Positions 47,280-56,833 of a stretch of 64,000 nt of DNA are shown piece after piece; positions within the stretch are counted from its first letter, which is position 1; every line of letters starts with the position of its first letter. This DNA is from Thermogutta terrifontis (GTDB taxonomy: Bacteria > Planctomycetota > Planctomycetia > Pirellulales > Thermoguttaceae). The DNA is taken from NCBI RefSeq assembly GCF_002277955.1, contig NZ_CP018477.1:1426001-1490000 (forward strand), read 5' to 3'. A program made the position numbers and the translations under genes. Under the pieces are notes generated by a model. The model was not told where the DNA came from. It saw only the letters and a program-made list of their open reading frames with translations, and searched no databases.

Positions 47280-47465
47280 TCTGAAGGCCAACAAGTCCAG
47301 CGGGGCTACTTTTCAGACCGGGGCCTGCGCAACGGCTGAGGACTGTTAACCGCGTCGTGATAGCCGGTTTTTCACGTCCACATCGGGATCTCACGAGGAT
47401 CGGCGGTTCGCTGAGACTAATCGACTCGTCGCTGAAATCGCGCGGATAAAATCCCGACAGGTTCT

Positions 47466-48290
47466 TTACTCAGTATGTACCTTTCTCAGCCATTCCCGGA
47501 TCGCTTGCGTTACCCGCTCGGGCTGTTCCATTGGCGGGAGATGGCCGGCGTCAGGGATTACCACGAACTGCGATTGCGGGATTGTCCGCGCCATTGCCTC
47601 CATTTCCTCAGGTGGCGATATTGCGTCAAATTGTCCCACCAGCACAAGAGTTGGACACGAGAGAGCAGGTAGAAGGTCCGTAGAATCCGGACGTTCAGCC
47701 ATTCCGAGTGCTGCCGCCGCCACACCCTCCGGTGGCGCCGAGAGGATCATCTGGCGGATTTTTTCGATCACTTCCGGATGATTGCGAAACGTGCTTTCGC
47801 AGCACAGGCGGGGAATCATCTCCTCCGCGATGAACCCCGGACCTTCCCGGCGAACGCGTTCGGCAACACGCCGTCGGTTCTCCTTCGCTTCGGGAGAATC
47901 GGGCCTTGCGCGCGTATCGCACAGGATGAGACCAGCCAGGCGGTCACGATACTTTCGGGCAAAGGCAAAAGCCACGTACCCACCCATCGAGAGGCCGCCC
48001 AGCACGATCTTGCCGGTCAACCCGAGGTGGTTGCAGAGGCCTGCCAGGTCATCCGCCATCGCCTCCATCGTGGCGACTCCGGGGATCACCTGGCTTTCTC
48101 CAAATCCTCGTAGATCGGGAACGATCACCCGAAACTCATCGCACAACTCTTCCCGTTGAGCTTTCCACATGGTCCGATCAAGGGGAAAGCCGTGGACCAG
48201 AAGAACAGGCAGGCCAGTCCCCGTGTCTTCGAAAGCCAGTTCAATTTCACCCGGGGTAGCTGTGGTGGTGATTTTCACACGCTGTGCCAT
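47466..48290 (-). CDS. Alpha/beta-fold hydrolase
   Basis: A 274-residue cytoplasmic enzyme started at ATG 48290; an in-frame ATG at 48332 would add 14 residues not typical of the family. Motifs in order are the oxyanion-hole H-G in LLVHGFPLDRTMW, the nucleophile serine in LGGLSMGGYVAF, the acid in LVGQFDAISPP and the catalytic histidine in DAGHLPPMEQP. It resembles esterases and 3-oxoadipate enol-lactonase-like hydrolases. The substrate cannot be inferred. glgX lies 179 bases upstream on the same strand and may be co-transcribed. Confidence 0.9.
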   Translation of the reverse strand: MAQRVKITTTATPGEIELAFEDTGTGLPVLLVHGFPLDRTMWKAQREELCDEFRVIVPDLRGFGESQVIPGVATMEAMADDLAGLCNHLGLTGKIVLGGLSMGGYVAFAFARKYRDRLAGLILCDTRARPDSPEAKENRRRVAERVRREGPGFIAEEMIPRLCCESTFRNHPEVIEKIRQMILSAPPEGVAAAALGMAERPDSTDLLPALSCPTLVLVGQFDAISPPEEMEAMARTIPQSQFVVIPDAGHLPPMEQPERVTQAIREWLRKVHTE

Positions 48291-48469
48291 GGGACATCTC
48301 GGATGCAAAATGAGTATCTTTTCTTTTTGCAAAAACGGAAAATACGCTGCCGGGTTGATCCCGGCGCGGGCAACTCGAATCGATCTATTTTATTTAGAAG
48401 CAGGCAATGGTGCGCGTGGACGCGACCTCCGCGGGACGATTTCAGCCGCCTCCACCCGACACCTACTTT

Positions 48470-50656
48470 TCAGAACACATCCGGGGCGACGTAGCACACG
48501 AGCGTTCGCCCAGGTAGCGTCAGGGACCAGTCAACAGGGGGTGGGGGACCGTCCAAATTGGGATAGATATCATTGGGCGACATGCGGCTGGTATCGATAA
48601 ACAGCCGCCAGGCAAGTCCCCGGGCTGCTGCCGGGATGACGAAGCGTGCCGGTTCCGGAGCCGCATGAAACATCATGAGAATATGATGATTAGGACGGTT
48701 AGGATCTTCTCGCTCAGGAAACGCAGCCAGGAGGCACACGAGGCTGCGACCGGCGTTGGCCCAATCCACGGGGCCACCCATCGGATTAAACCAGCTCACA
48801 TCAGGCAACCCGCCCGGCCGCACCGGAAGACCGGTCAGGAAATCCTTGCGTCGGACCGTTGGTTCCTGCTTGCGGAAGGCAATCAAGGCCTGGACAAATC
48901 GCCAGAGCTCGCGATAGCGATGGACAAGTTTCCAATTGAACCACGAAATTGAATTATCCTGACAATACGCATTGTTATTTCCCCGCTGTGTTCTGCGGCA
49001 CTCGTCACCGAAGAGCATCATCGGCACACCCTGGCTGAGAAAAAGGGTGGCCAGCATATTCTTAATCTGTCTCATCCGAATAAGGTCGATACCCTTATGC
49101 CATGTCGGGCCTTCGACTCCATAATTGTAGCTGTAATTATTGTTTTCGCCGTCGCGATTGTCTTCACCATTCGCCTCATTATGTTTGTGGTTATAACTAA
49201 CGAGGTCGTTGAGAGTGAATCCGTCGTGGGACGTAATGAAGTTAATACTGTGATACGGATATCGCCCGCCAGGCTGATAGAGATCGCTCGAACCAGCCAG
49301 CCGTGTGGCAAACGCAGGAACCATGCCGGGATCACCCCGCCAGAATCGCCGGACATCATCGCGATAGCGGCCATTCCATTCTGCCCAACGGCAGTGGTCG
49401 AACGTGTCGGGCCAGCAGAGGGTCGCGAATGTGCCAACCTGGTAGGCCCCCGCCGCATCCCAGGCTTCCGCAATGATCTTTGTGTCGGCAAGGAGAGGAT
49501 CCTCCGCAATCGCCTCGACCACGGGGGGATTGGGTACCAGATTACCCGCCCGATCCCGACTGAGGATCGACGCTAAATCGAAGCGGAAGCCATCAATGTG
49601 GTAATTATGGACCCAATATCGCAGACAGTGGAAAATCATTTCGCGAACAATTGGGTGATTGCCGTTGAGCGTATTGCCGCAGCCCGTGTAGTTCTTATAA
49701 CGGCTACCGCCGTTGTCCAGCATGTAATACACGCGATTTTCCAGTCCCTTGAAACTCAGAATGGGACCGTTTTCGTTGCCTTCGGCGGTGTGATTGAAGA
49801 CCACGTCGAGGATGACTTCGATTCCGGCCTTATGGAGTTCGCGAACCATTTCCTTAAACTCACGAACCTGGGCCCCGGGCTCTTTACTCACCGCATAGCC
49901 GCGGTGTGGGGCGAAGAACGCCAGAGGATCATAGCCCCAGTAATTCGGACGAGCGGGTTTCTGGCCGTAGATGTCCAGGATTGGAAATTCATGGACAGGC
50001 ATCAGTTCCACGGCCGTCACACCCAGTGACTTGAGATAGGGGATTTTTTCAATGACTCCCAGATACGTGCCCGGGAATTGCACGCCGCTGGTCCGCGACC
50101 GCGTGAATCCCTTGACGTGCATCTCGTAGATGATCGTTTCGGAAAGCTCGCGCCGTATAGGGCGGGTACCTTGCCAGTCAAACTCATCATCGATCACGAC
50201 GCACTTGGGAGGTCTGATGATACCGTCGGTGGGAGGCAGGAAATCCCCGGCCAGTGCTTTGGCGTAGGGGTCAATCAACCGGGCTTTCGAATCGAAGCGG
50301 TGACCGATTTCCGGTGCCCAGGGGCCGTCCGCCTGGATGTGATAAAGCTGTCCGGCCTTGAGGCCGGGCACGAATATCGTCCACACATCGCCCCATCGGT
50401 GATCGTGAGGATTCAGTGAAATGATTTCATACGGATCAGGGTCTTCGACATTCCGGTAAAGAAGGATGCGCATTCCCGTTGCCGAGCGGCTGAAAATAAC
50501 GAACTGGACGCCATCCTCGCGGAGAATGGCCCCGTACGGCAGAGTATGCGCAAGGTGCAGTGTAGTCGGTCGCGCAAGCATGGAAAAAGGCTGGGTAGGG
50601 CGTCCTACCACGACATCCACGTTACCAGTAAACCATTGTTGCAGATCTGTTGCCAT
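48470..50656 (-). CDS. glgX: Glycogen debranching enzyme (isoamylase type, GH13)
   Basis: A 728-residue cytoplasmic enzyme that cleaves alpha-1,6 branches in glycogen or limit dextrins. The N-terminal carbohydrate-binding domain has PYGAILREDGVQFVIFSRSA. The catalytic barrel shows VILDVVFNHTAEGNE, the nucleophile aspartate in IDGFRFDLASIL, the acid glutamate in TKIIAEAWDAAG and the transition-state aspartate in FITSHDGFTLNDLVSYN. The conserved GDECRRTQRGNNNAYCQDN confirms the GlgX/TreX branch. Length is normal. Start at ATG 50656. The alpha/beta hydrolase follows on the same strand. Confidence 0.95.
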   Translation of the reverse strand: MATDLQQWFTGNVDVVVGRPTQPFSMLARPTTLHLAHTLPYGAILREDGVQFVIFSRSATGMRILLYRNVEDPDPYEIISLNPHDHRWGDVWTIFVPGLKAGQLYHIQADGPWAPEIGHRFDSKARLIDPYAKALAGDFLPPTDGIIRPPKCVVIDDEFDWQGTRPIRRELSETIIYEMHVKGFTRSRTSGVQFPGTYLGVIEKIPYLKSLGVTAVELMPVHEFPILDIYGQKPARPNYWGYDPLAFFAPHRGYAVSKEPGAQVREFKEMVRELHKAGIEVILDVVFNHTAEGNENGPILSFKGLENRVYYMLDNGGSRYKNYTGCGNTLNGNHPIVREMIFHCLRYWVHNYHIDGFRFDLASILSRDRAGNLVPNPPVVEAIAEDPLLADTKIIAEAWDAAGAYQVGTFATLCWPDTFDHCRWAEWNGRYRDDVRRFWRGDPGMVPAFATRLAGSSDLYQPGGRYPYHSINFITSHDGFTLNDLVSYNHKHNEANGEDNRDGENNNYSYNYGVEGPTWHKGIDLIRMRQIKNMLATLFLSQGVPMMLFGDECRRTQRGNNNAYCQDNSISWFNWKLVHRYRELWRFVQALIAFRKQEPTVRRKDFLTGLPVRPGGLPDVSWFNPMGGPVDWANAGRSLVCLLAAFPEREDPNRPNHHILMMFHAAPEPARFVIPAAARGLAWRLFIDTSRMSPNDIYPNLDGPPPPVDWSLTLPGRTLVCYVAPDVF

Positions 50657-51706
50657 GGTCCACCCGTCATTTTAGGAAAAAAACATAGCTTACGACAAAA
50701 GTCGTGCCAACCTGCGCGTCCGACCTCCATGACCCCTTCGCTCTGTGGAAGGGCAACGAGCCGGGTCCGTGAGCCACCGCTCGCGGGAGAACGCGACCTG
50801 ATCACCGCGACTCAAAGCTTGCAAGGGAGGTCAATAACCCTCCCGCCGCGGCAGAGTCGGCCGCCATACCTGGCTCAAGGCGGGTCCGTCCTGTTATCCA
50901 CAATCGGCTGGTGGAAAAACGAAGCCGCAGCCCCTTGGAACGGCTGGTTCCAATCCGGGAATTCTGAACAGTTTGCCCCACGCGCACCGCAACCAGGAAC
51001 TTGGGAAAGACATACCGATTAAGTCGATGACGAATGGCAGGCCAGAGAAATGATGGAAGAGAATGCGTTCGTCGCGATTTTTTGGATGTTTCCAATAGAT
51101 CAAACCACAGCGGATACTCGAGCGGGTACCTCTTGAACATGGCCGCTCAACTACCGCGTGGTGCATCCGCCAGCGCCCTGGCACTGGGACGGAGAGGCGG
51201 GCCATCCGAGGCCAGTCGCACGATTTCCATTTGGCTGGAGCGGTGCCATTTACAGGCAGCGGCACGCGCTTGTCACGCTCGATGAACCGAGTTGGACGCC
51301 TCAGCCTCGACGAGCAGGCCTCACGAGCGACTTCCTCCAGGAGGATTGCGGATAGACGCGACTGTCGTGCCCGATTGAAAGCACTCCCGCCTGATGAAAC
51401 GAAACCGATGATTCAGGGTTCAAAAGCAGACGTGCCACTGGTCGCTCCTGGAAACGTTTGTGATTCTTTTGGGCTCGTTCTCGCCTTAGATAATCCCCGG
51501 CCCTTCTTTTGTGCCACTGCTTGACGTGTTCGGCTACTCCATTTTTTCCTTGCGCTTTCCTCCAAAAAGGTTCCGGCGTCGATAACTACGCCGCCCGAGA
51601 GAAGCCTTCCACGAAACCGTTATTCTAAGCCATCCTCACCTTAGCAGAAAACTGTAACATGCTACGAGCAGAGCATGTTGTAGGGGCGCTTCCTGAACCG
51701 CCCCTA
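50657..51706. other. Gene-free region with repeat remnants left of the IS element
   Basis: About 1 kb with no protein-like frame. A degraded GCTTGTC-core hairpin is near 51261-51280. A GTAGGGGC-type palindrome lies at 51680-51706; its last TA forms the left target duplication of the IS element. Confidence 0.6.
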
Positions 51707-51789
51707 GTGCCCCTTCCGGTTCGGGAGTTTCGCGTTTTTGGTAGGGGCAAGAATTGGTCTTGGAGAATTCGGGGAGTTTAGACAAAAAG

Positions 51790-51837
51790 GGTCTCCACGT
51801 CGCGTGGTTCAAAAAGACTCTCAATGACGTGGAGACC
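51790..51837 (+). promoter_or_regulatory. Leader hairpin that buries the transposase ribosome site
   Basis: A perfect 12-bp stem (51790-51801 with 51826-51837) and a 24-base loop. The only ribosome-site candidate, GGAG at 51831-51834, eight bases before ATG 51843, lies inside the right arm. Transcripts entering from outside would fold it away. Confidence 0.7.
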
Positions 51838-51842
51838 GGAAA

Positions 51843-52943
51843 ATGGACAAGGTTCATGTTCGCCCGATCACCTGCTACGAGCGACAAGAGCTCCATAGAA
51901 TGAAACGACAATTGTCTAATCATGTCAATAGCCGTCATGCGCGGATTGTGCTGCTCTCCGCCGGCGGGGTTCGCAACCGCGAAATTGCCCAGCGGGTCGA
52001 CTGCACGCCGCAGTGGGTGCGACGGATCATTCACCGCTTTAACCAAGGCGGGCTGGAGGCGATCAGTTGGCATCCGTACTACCAGGCTGGTGGCAGCCCA
52101 CGCAAATTCCTCGCCGAGGTGGTCGAGCAGATCGTCGAGGTGGCCCTTTCCTCGCCGAAGGCCTTGATCGGGATGACACAATGGTCGCTGAGCAAGTTGC
52201 GGGAGTATCTGGTGAGCCAGAAGATCGTTGCGTACATCAGCTTGGAGTGGCTGCGCACGTTGCTGAAGCGTTGTGGCATTCGCTGGCGGCGGACCAAGAC
52301 GTGGAAGGAGTCAACGGACCCGGAGTTTTGGCCTAAATACCGGCGAATTCGCCGACTTTACCAGCGTCGGCCGGCGGTGGGTCGGCGGATTTGCGTCGAT
52401 GAGTTTGGCCCCCTGAATCTCCAGCCACGCCATGGCCGTTGCCTGGCCAAAGCGGGGACCAAGCGGGTCGAGCATTTGCGAGCCACCTACCGCCGCACCA
52501 GTGGAGTTCGCCATTTCCTGGCGGCCTACGACCTGGAAACGGGCACGTTGTTGGGCCGGTTCTACAGCCGGAAAACCTGGATCGAGTTCTTGCGATTTCT
52601 CCGGTGGCTCCGGCGGCGTTACCCGCAGAGCGAAACGTTACACATCGTGATGGACAACTACAGTCCCCATCTGAAGGAAGAGGTCTGGGCATGGGCCCGG
52701 GCGAACAATGTGAAGTTTTACCTTACCCCGTCCAATGCGTCATGGCTGAATCGGATCGAGTGCCAGTTCACGGGACTGAAGAAGTTTGCCCTGGACAATA
52801 GCGACTATCGGAGTCATGAAGAACAGGAGCAAGCTATCCGGAGGTATTTGGCTTGGCGCAACGGCCGCCGTGCGATAGCCGTCGAGCCTTGGCGATCCTC
52901 CCTCCGAAGAAACGCCCCATCCACCTGCCGCGCAGCAGCCTAA
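51843..52943 (+). CDS. IS630-family transposase
   Basis: A 366-residue DDE transposase. The N-terminus has a helix-turn-helix of the type AGGVRNREIAQRVDCTPQWV, followed by an HTH_29/winged region and the DDE domain. The first catalytic aspartate is in RICVDEFGPLN, the second in LHIVMDNYSPH and the glutamate in WLNRIECQFTGL. All three are intact, so the enzyme is probably active. The C-terminal about 20 residues (after AWRNGRR) are rich in Arg, Ser and Ala and look less conserved than usual; I could not judge whether this reflects a late frameshift. It lies within an element that has good inverted repeats and a target duplication. Confidence 0.93.
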   Translation: MDKVHVRPITCYERQELHRMKRQLSNHVNSRHARIVLLSAGGVRNREIAQRVDCTPQWVRRIIHRFNQGGLEAISWHPYYQAGGSPRKFLAEVVEQIVEVALSSPKALIGMTQWSLSKLREYLVSQKIVAYISLEWLRTLLKRCGIRWRRTKTWKESTDPEFWPKYRRIRRLYQRRPAVGRRICVDEFGPLNLQPRHGRCLAKAGTKRVEHLRATYRRTSGVRHFLAAYDLETGTLLGRFYSRKTWIEFLRFLRWLRRRYPQSETLHIVMDNYSPHLKEEVWAWARANNVKFYLTPSNASWLNRIECQFTGLKKFALDNSDYRSHEEQEQAIRRYLAWRNGRRAIAVEPWRSSLRRNAPSTCRAAA

Positions 52944-52989
52944 CACGCGCGAAACTGTTCGACCGGAAAGGGCACTAGCGTTTAGCCAA

Positions 52990-53245
52990 CGATGTAACCG
53001 AGCAGTCGGAGCCTGGCCGGTGAAGTGGATTATCCAAAGGTTCAAATGTGCGCGTGACAAGCAGCTCCCTCCGAGAGATTCATCGGAGGCGCATGCTTGT
53101 CCCGCCCGCTGATGCGAAATGGAGCATCCAAGTTTAAAGGCCGACCCGGCAAGCAGGTTCCTCCGGGCCGTCGAACGGACGCGAACCAGTGGGGATGTCC
53201 GCAATCCCATTGCCAGAGGAAAAGTGGAGATGTGTCAGGACCGTT
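52990..53245. repeat. Composite cluster B of intergenic hairpin repeats (inverted relative to cluster A)
   Basis: Contains GCTTGTC-core hairpins at 53052-53068 (minus), 53088-53106 (plus) and 53143-53160 (minus). Its reverse complement matches cluster A over two stretches and shares the TGACACATCTCCACTTTT segment at its far end. No gene was found here. Confidence 0.82.
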
Positions 53246-53317
53246 GTCTACCGCATGGGCCGCTTTCGAGGAAATTATGCTTTTCGGAGTTGAATAACAT
53301 CGTATAAGATCGACGTG

Positions 53318-53455
53318 TTAAACGGCCAGGCTGGCGAGTTCTCTTTGTCGGACAACCTGCTTCGCTACGGGGCGGTAGAAGTTTGCGGCCTGGATTTTGG
53401 GAATTTCAAAGCCGCCCACGGCCTTGAATTTTTTTGAAGAATAGGTATCTTGCAT
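53318..53455 (-). CDS. Possible small ORF, 45 residues, no known family
   Basis: An open frame from ATG (53455-53453) to TAA (53320-53318). The product has a protein-like composition, with KKFKAVGGFEIPKIQA and FYRPVAKQVVRQRELASLAV as amphipathic, basic C-terminal stretches. It lies in an AT-rich stretch and is divergent from the zinc-ribbon gene at 53624. The ribosome site is weak (GAG about ten bases upstream). It could equally be the tail of a decayed gene. No domain is recognised. Confidence 0.3.
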   Translation of the reverse strand: MQDTYSSKKFKAVGGFEIPKIQAANFYRPVAKQVVRQRELASLAV

Positions 53456-53623
53456 TTTTGTAATTCTCGGTATAAGTTTATGGTGTATGGATTTGAAAAA
53501 CAGCGTGCCGGTATTCCGATAGTGCTAAACACATTGCTGTTCTTCTCGGTTAGTGCAAACATTGCGTGTTGTTCCAGTAGTGTATTGTGTTCGTTTTAGT
53601 AGTTCGAAAGGAGATGACGTATC

Positions 53624-53953
53624 ATGCCCAGAAAAGCAGAGAAGCTCGGTCGGGGACGGAAACGTTGTCCAGGGTGTGGGGCTATCAATGCAGCCCGCGC
53701 TGTGGAGTGCAAGAGTTGCGGGTATCAGTTTGTCAAGGGTGGAAAACCGCGAGCATCAGGGAAGGTTGGGGCAACCGCCACGGCTGACGATGCTGCCATC
53801 CAAGAGGTGGTCAACTTTATCCGGCAGTACGGGAGCGTGGAATCCGCGCGAAAGGTCGTGGAAGACGTGCGTCAACTGCTTGATAAGGTCGGATCGATGG
53901 AAACGATTTTCAAGTGCTTCGATCTCGTCAGCCTTATTCGAGAAAACATTTAA
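53624..53953 (+). CDS. Small basic zinc-ribbon protein
   Basis: A 109-residue cytoplasmic protein with a strong ribosome site AAAGGAGATG eight bases before ATG 53624. The N-terminus is basic (MPRKAEKLGRGRKR). It is followed by a C4 zinc ribbon, CPGCGAINAARAVECKSCG, at about residues 15-33. A lysine-, glycine- and alanine-rich linker follows, then a helical C-terminal domain of about 50 residues (EVVNFIRQYGSVESARKVV, then a second amphipathic helix). I do not recognise a named family. A nucleic-acid-binding role would fit the charge and zinc ribbon but is inference. The leader (53460-53620) is unusually AT-rich for this genome and repeats TAGTG-like words. A hairpin follows at 54050. Confidence 0.72.
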   Translation: MPRKAEKLGRGRKRCPGCGAINAARAVECKSCGYQFVKGGKPRASGKVGATATADDAAIQEVVNFIRQYGSVESARKVVEDVRQLLDKVGSMETIFKCFDLVSLIRENI

Positions 53954-54049
53954 GTACACTGCGTGCCTTATTGGCCCGTGATCGCGCCCGTTTGATGATC
54001 CGAATTTCCGGATAGCTTAGCACTCGCTCTGGGCGGCTAAGAAAAACGG

Positions 54050-54080
54050 CGTTAGGGGCAGAAAACATCTGCCCCTAACG
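54050..54080. repeat. Isolated GTTAGGGGC...GCCCCTAAC palindrome
   Basis: A 13-bp stem CGTTAGGGGCAGA with its complement apart from the centre AAACA. It is the same type as the GTAGGGGC palindromes and may also act as a 3' structure for the zinc-ribbon gene. No T-run follows. Confidence 0.72.
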
Positions 54081-54154
54081 CGTTCTAATCGGCTGTTCTT
54101 GGCATTATTTAGACCGTGTGCATGGCAGCCTCGCCATGGCTGTCCGGAAGCTTT

Positions 54155-56089
54155 CTAACGCATCGTGGTGGCCGCCCCAGTGGTCGTATCCGCTCCGAGT
54201 TTGGCCAGAATACTGCGTTTCAGTTTGAAGAGATTTTCGCCCAATCGACCATGTTCCCGACGGATCTCGGGATTGAAGCTTTCCACCACAGATTTTACAG
54301 GCTCCGATTTTGTTCCGAGATCGTTGAGGGCATTAAGTGCCAGCATCGAAAGGTACGGACCCTTCCCTTCGTAGTCGACAAAAACTTTTAAAACATCGAG
54401 CGCTCGCTGCAGCTCTTCGGGCGAACCATATCGCCCGATAGTCCAGGCCGCCACAATTTGAACGCTGGGTGCCGGGTCGTCCAATGCATGGAGGACCGGT
54501 TCGCGGGCGGCGTCGTAGGCCTTTTGACCTCGGGCAAGGATGCCGGTGACTGCCCAGTATCGCACGGCACTGTCACTGTCCTGCAGACCGTGAAGAAGTT
54601 TATCAATTTGCTCTGACTTCAGATCTGATGCCAATTCTGCCATTTCGAGAATTCGCTCTAATGGATAGTCCTTGCTTTGACCATAGCGGTAGGGCGATCC
54701 ATTGCCGGCGCGGGCGTGGATTTCATCCTCCGGGAGAAAGCCGAGATCGCGAGTCTGCAGGATATGCTCACGGAGGACCGCACGCAGTTCTTTTAACTTT
54801 CCCTGGTAGGCGGGATCCGCGGCGAGATTGTGAACTTCGTCGGGATCCGTGGCCAGGTCGTAGAGTTCCTCGGTCGCCTTGGGAACCTGCCAGAAGTAGG
54901 CCTGTTCCGGAGTGAGTTTTCCCTCATCAAATAACTGCTTCCATACTCGTGTTGTGGGGGTTTCGAACATATATTCCACATGCTGGCCCCAGGGAAGATG
55001 TGGCATGAAATTCCGAATGTAAACAAATCGCCCGTCGGTAACGCTGCGAATCAGGTCGTAGCGTTCATCCATCCGACCGCGCAAACCGAACAGATACGCG
55101 GGTGGTTCCGCAGCATAAACGCCGAGAAATGGCCGCCCCTGCATGTAGGCGGGCGGTTTGATTCCCACCAAGCTGAGAACTGTGGGGCCGAGATCGACAA
55201 ACGACACGAGCCGAGACGACCGCCCACCCGGCTTGTAGTCCGGCGGAGCCAGATGTTGAAATTTAGGAGGGATGTAAACAATAAGCGGTACCTGAAGCCC
55301 CGAATTGTAAGGACATCGTTTGCAGCGTGGCATTCCCGGCCCGTGATCCCCGTAGAAAAACACGATCGTGTCGTCCGCCAAACCTGCCTCTTCTAATTCC
55401 TTCAGTTTTTCGCCGGCCATCCGATCCATAGTGGTGATATTGTCGTAATACTGGGCCCAATCCTGTCGGACTTCGATCGTATCGGGATGATACGCGGGCA
55501 CACGCACCCTGGCAGGGTCATGAATCCATCGGTGGGGCCGTCGCCGCACCTGGCTCTCGTGAGTTACGGTGAAGTTGAAAATAGCAAAAAATGGCTGACC
55601 GGGTCGTCGATTCTTCCAGTGAGCCTTAGTTGATGACTCGTCCCACACCTGACCAGGTTTTTCAAGGTTGTAATCTTCTTTGCTGTTATTCGTGCAATAA
55701 TAACCGGCTTCTCGCAGAAATTGGGGATAGAACTTGACGCCCTCCGGAGGCGTGATCAGGCTCCGCATGTGTTCCGAGCCTGTACTGCTGGGATACATTC
55801 CCGAGATAATGGCTGTTCGGGCAGGGGCGCAGACAGGTGCCGTAGACCACGCCCGGATGTAAATCGTGCCCTTGGCCGCGAGTCGGTCCAGATTCGGGGT
55901 ATCCGCGTACGGGTCGCCATAGCAGCCGAGGTGGGGACCGATGTCCTCGCAGGTGATCCACAGGATGTTGGGCCGGGTCTGCTCAGCCGCTGCTTGGCCG
56001 ACAGCATCGGGCACCATTCCAGTTGTCCACCACAATACTCCGAGAGCGATCGCCCAGGTTTTCCAAGATCCGTACCGCCTCATGATCAA
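54155..56089 (-). CDS. Exported sulfatase with C-terminal HEAT-like repeats
   Basis: A 644-residue protein with a signal peptide (WAIALGVLWWTTGMV, cleavage near AVGQ). The sulfatase domain opens with NILWITCEDIGPHLGCYGD, including metal-binding aspartate. The formylglycine motif C-x-P-x-R reads CAPARTAIISG at about residue 87, and D-H-G in FYGDHGPGMPRCK supplies further ligands. The C-terminal about 140 residues contain HEAT-like helical repeats (LLHGLQDSDSAVRYWAVTGI and VLHALDDPAPSVQIVAAWTI), an extension seen in planctomycete sulfatases. The enzyme would remove sulfate esters from polysaccharides outside the cytoplasm, after maturation by a formylglycine-generating enzyme encoded elsewhere. 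It is convergent with the zinc-ribbon gene. Confidence 0.93.
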   Translation of the reverse strand: MIMRRYGSWKTWAIALGVLWWTTGMVPDAVGQAAAEQTRPNILWITCEDIGPHLGCYGDPYADTPNLDRLAAKGTIYIRAWSTAPVCAPARTAIISGMYPSSTGSEHMRSLITPPEGVKFYPQFLREAGYYCTNNSKEDYNLEKPGQVWDESSTKAHWKNRRPGQPFFAIFNFTVTHESQVRRRPHRWIHDPARVRVPAYHPDTIEVRQDWAQYYDNITTMDRMAGEKLKELEEAGLADDTIVFFYGDHGPGMPRCKRCPYNSGLQVPLIVYIPPKFQHLAPPDYKPGGRSSRLVSFVDLGPTVLSLVGIKPPAYMQGRPFLGVYAAEPPAYLFGLRGRMDERYDLIRSVTDGRFVYIRNFMPHLPWGQHVEYMFETPTTRVWKQLFDEGKLTPEQAYFWQVPKATEELYDLATDPDEVHNLAADPAYQGKLKELRAVLREHILQTRDLGFLPEDEIHARAGNGSPYRYGQSKDYPLERILEMAELASDLKSEQIDKLLHGLQDSDSAVRYWAVTGILARGQKAYDAAREPVLHALDDPAPSVQIVAAWTIGRYGSPEELQRALDVLKVFVDYEGKGPYLSMLALNALNDLGTKSEPVKSVVESFNPEIRREHGRLGENLFKLKRSILAKLGADTTTGAATTMR

Positions 56090-56329
56090 AACCTCCCCAA
56101 ATTCGGGCCGTTAAACAGAACCTTTACGTTGTCTCAGAATTTTCCTCGTCAAAAGAGTGTTTGAGCCGCGCGTACGTTGCTCTTAACTCGTTCGTCAGGA
56201 ACGATCACTCCTATGTATCCCGTGACCGAGTATTTTAAAACGTCGCTTCATCAGCGGTGCTGACCGGTTGCATGTTCGGCTTTTCGCTCCTTAAAGCTTT
56301 CTATAGTGTGCGTTGGGATGCGACCGATT

Positions 56330-56646
56330 GCAACTGGATGGGCGACCGGCATATCTCGACGTCTCCTCCGGCGATGAAAACGTGGAGGTCCACGCGGGTT
56401 CGCGTCAGCCCGGAGGCACCGGTTAGTCAGGTCCAGCTCTGAGCGTTGGATGCTCCGTTTCGCGTCGGCGGGCACGAGATGCGTGCCTCTCCGTGTTCGA
56501 CGGACGCCGAGGAACGTGTCCCCCCAAATGGGCCCGAATTCCATGCCGAGCAAGCGTCCCGGTTGCATCCAAACACGCGAGTGAGCGGAGGCCCGGTTTC
56601 ACCCGGGCCACACGACTGGTAAGGGCAATTCATGAACTGCCCCTAG
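56330..56646. repeat. Composite cluster C of intergenic hairpin repeats
   Basis: Holds a diverged GCTTGTC-type hairpin near 56413-56433, a GGGCACGAGATGCGTGCC hairpin at 56470-56488 and a GTAAGGGC palindrome at 56619-56645. The order of blocks matches cluster D at 62880-63232, including CCTCTCCGTGTTCGACGGACG-like and CCCGGGCCACxCxACTGG segments. The whole intergenic region 56090-56833 has no accepted gene. Confidence 0.85.
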
Positions 56647-56833
56647 AGCATATCGCGCTCGTACCAGCTCGTAAGTTTTTGCAAAAGCGGGAAAGGCTCG
56701 GGACGTGCGCACTTTCAGGTCCCGCATACTGGCCCAGCCAATGGTGGTGAGCTGAACCGGGATTTGTTATTATGGCAAGGCACGCCAATGGTTTTTTCCA
56801 GGATCGTGGTAAGAGCATAAGTGGAGAGTTTCC

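Larger units (their letters stand above)
51707..52975 (+). mobile_element. Intact IS630-family insertion sequence
   Basis: 1,269 bases, flanked by a TA duplication (51705-51706 and 52976-52977). Terminal inverted repeats of 28 bases (51707-51734 and 52948-52975) begin GTGCCC and agree at 22 positions. Joining the flanks restores the target CTAG, the sequence preferred by IS630. It carries one transposase gene. Confidence 0.93.
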
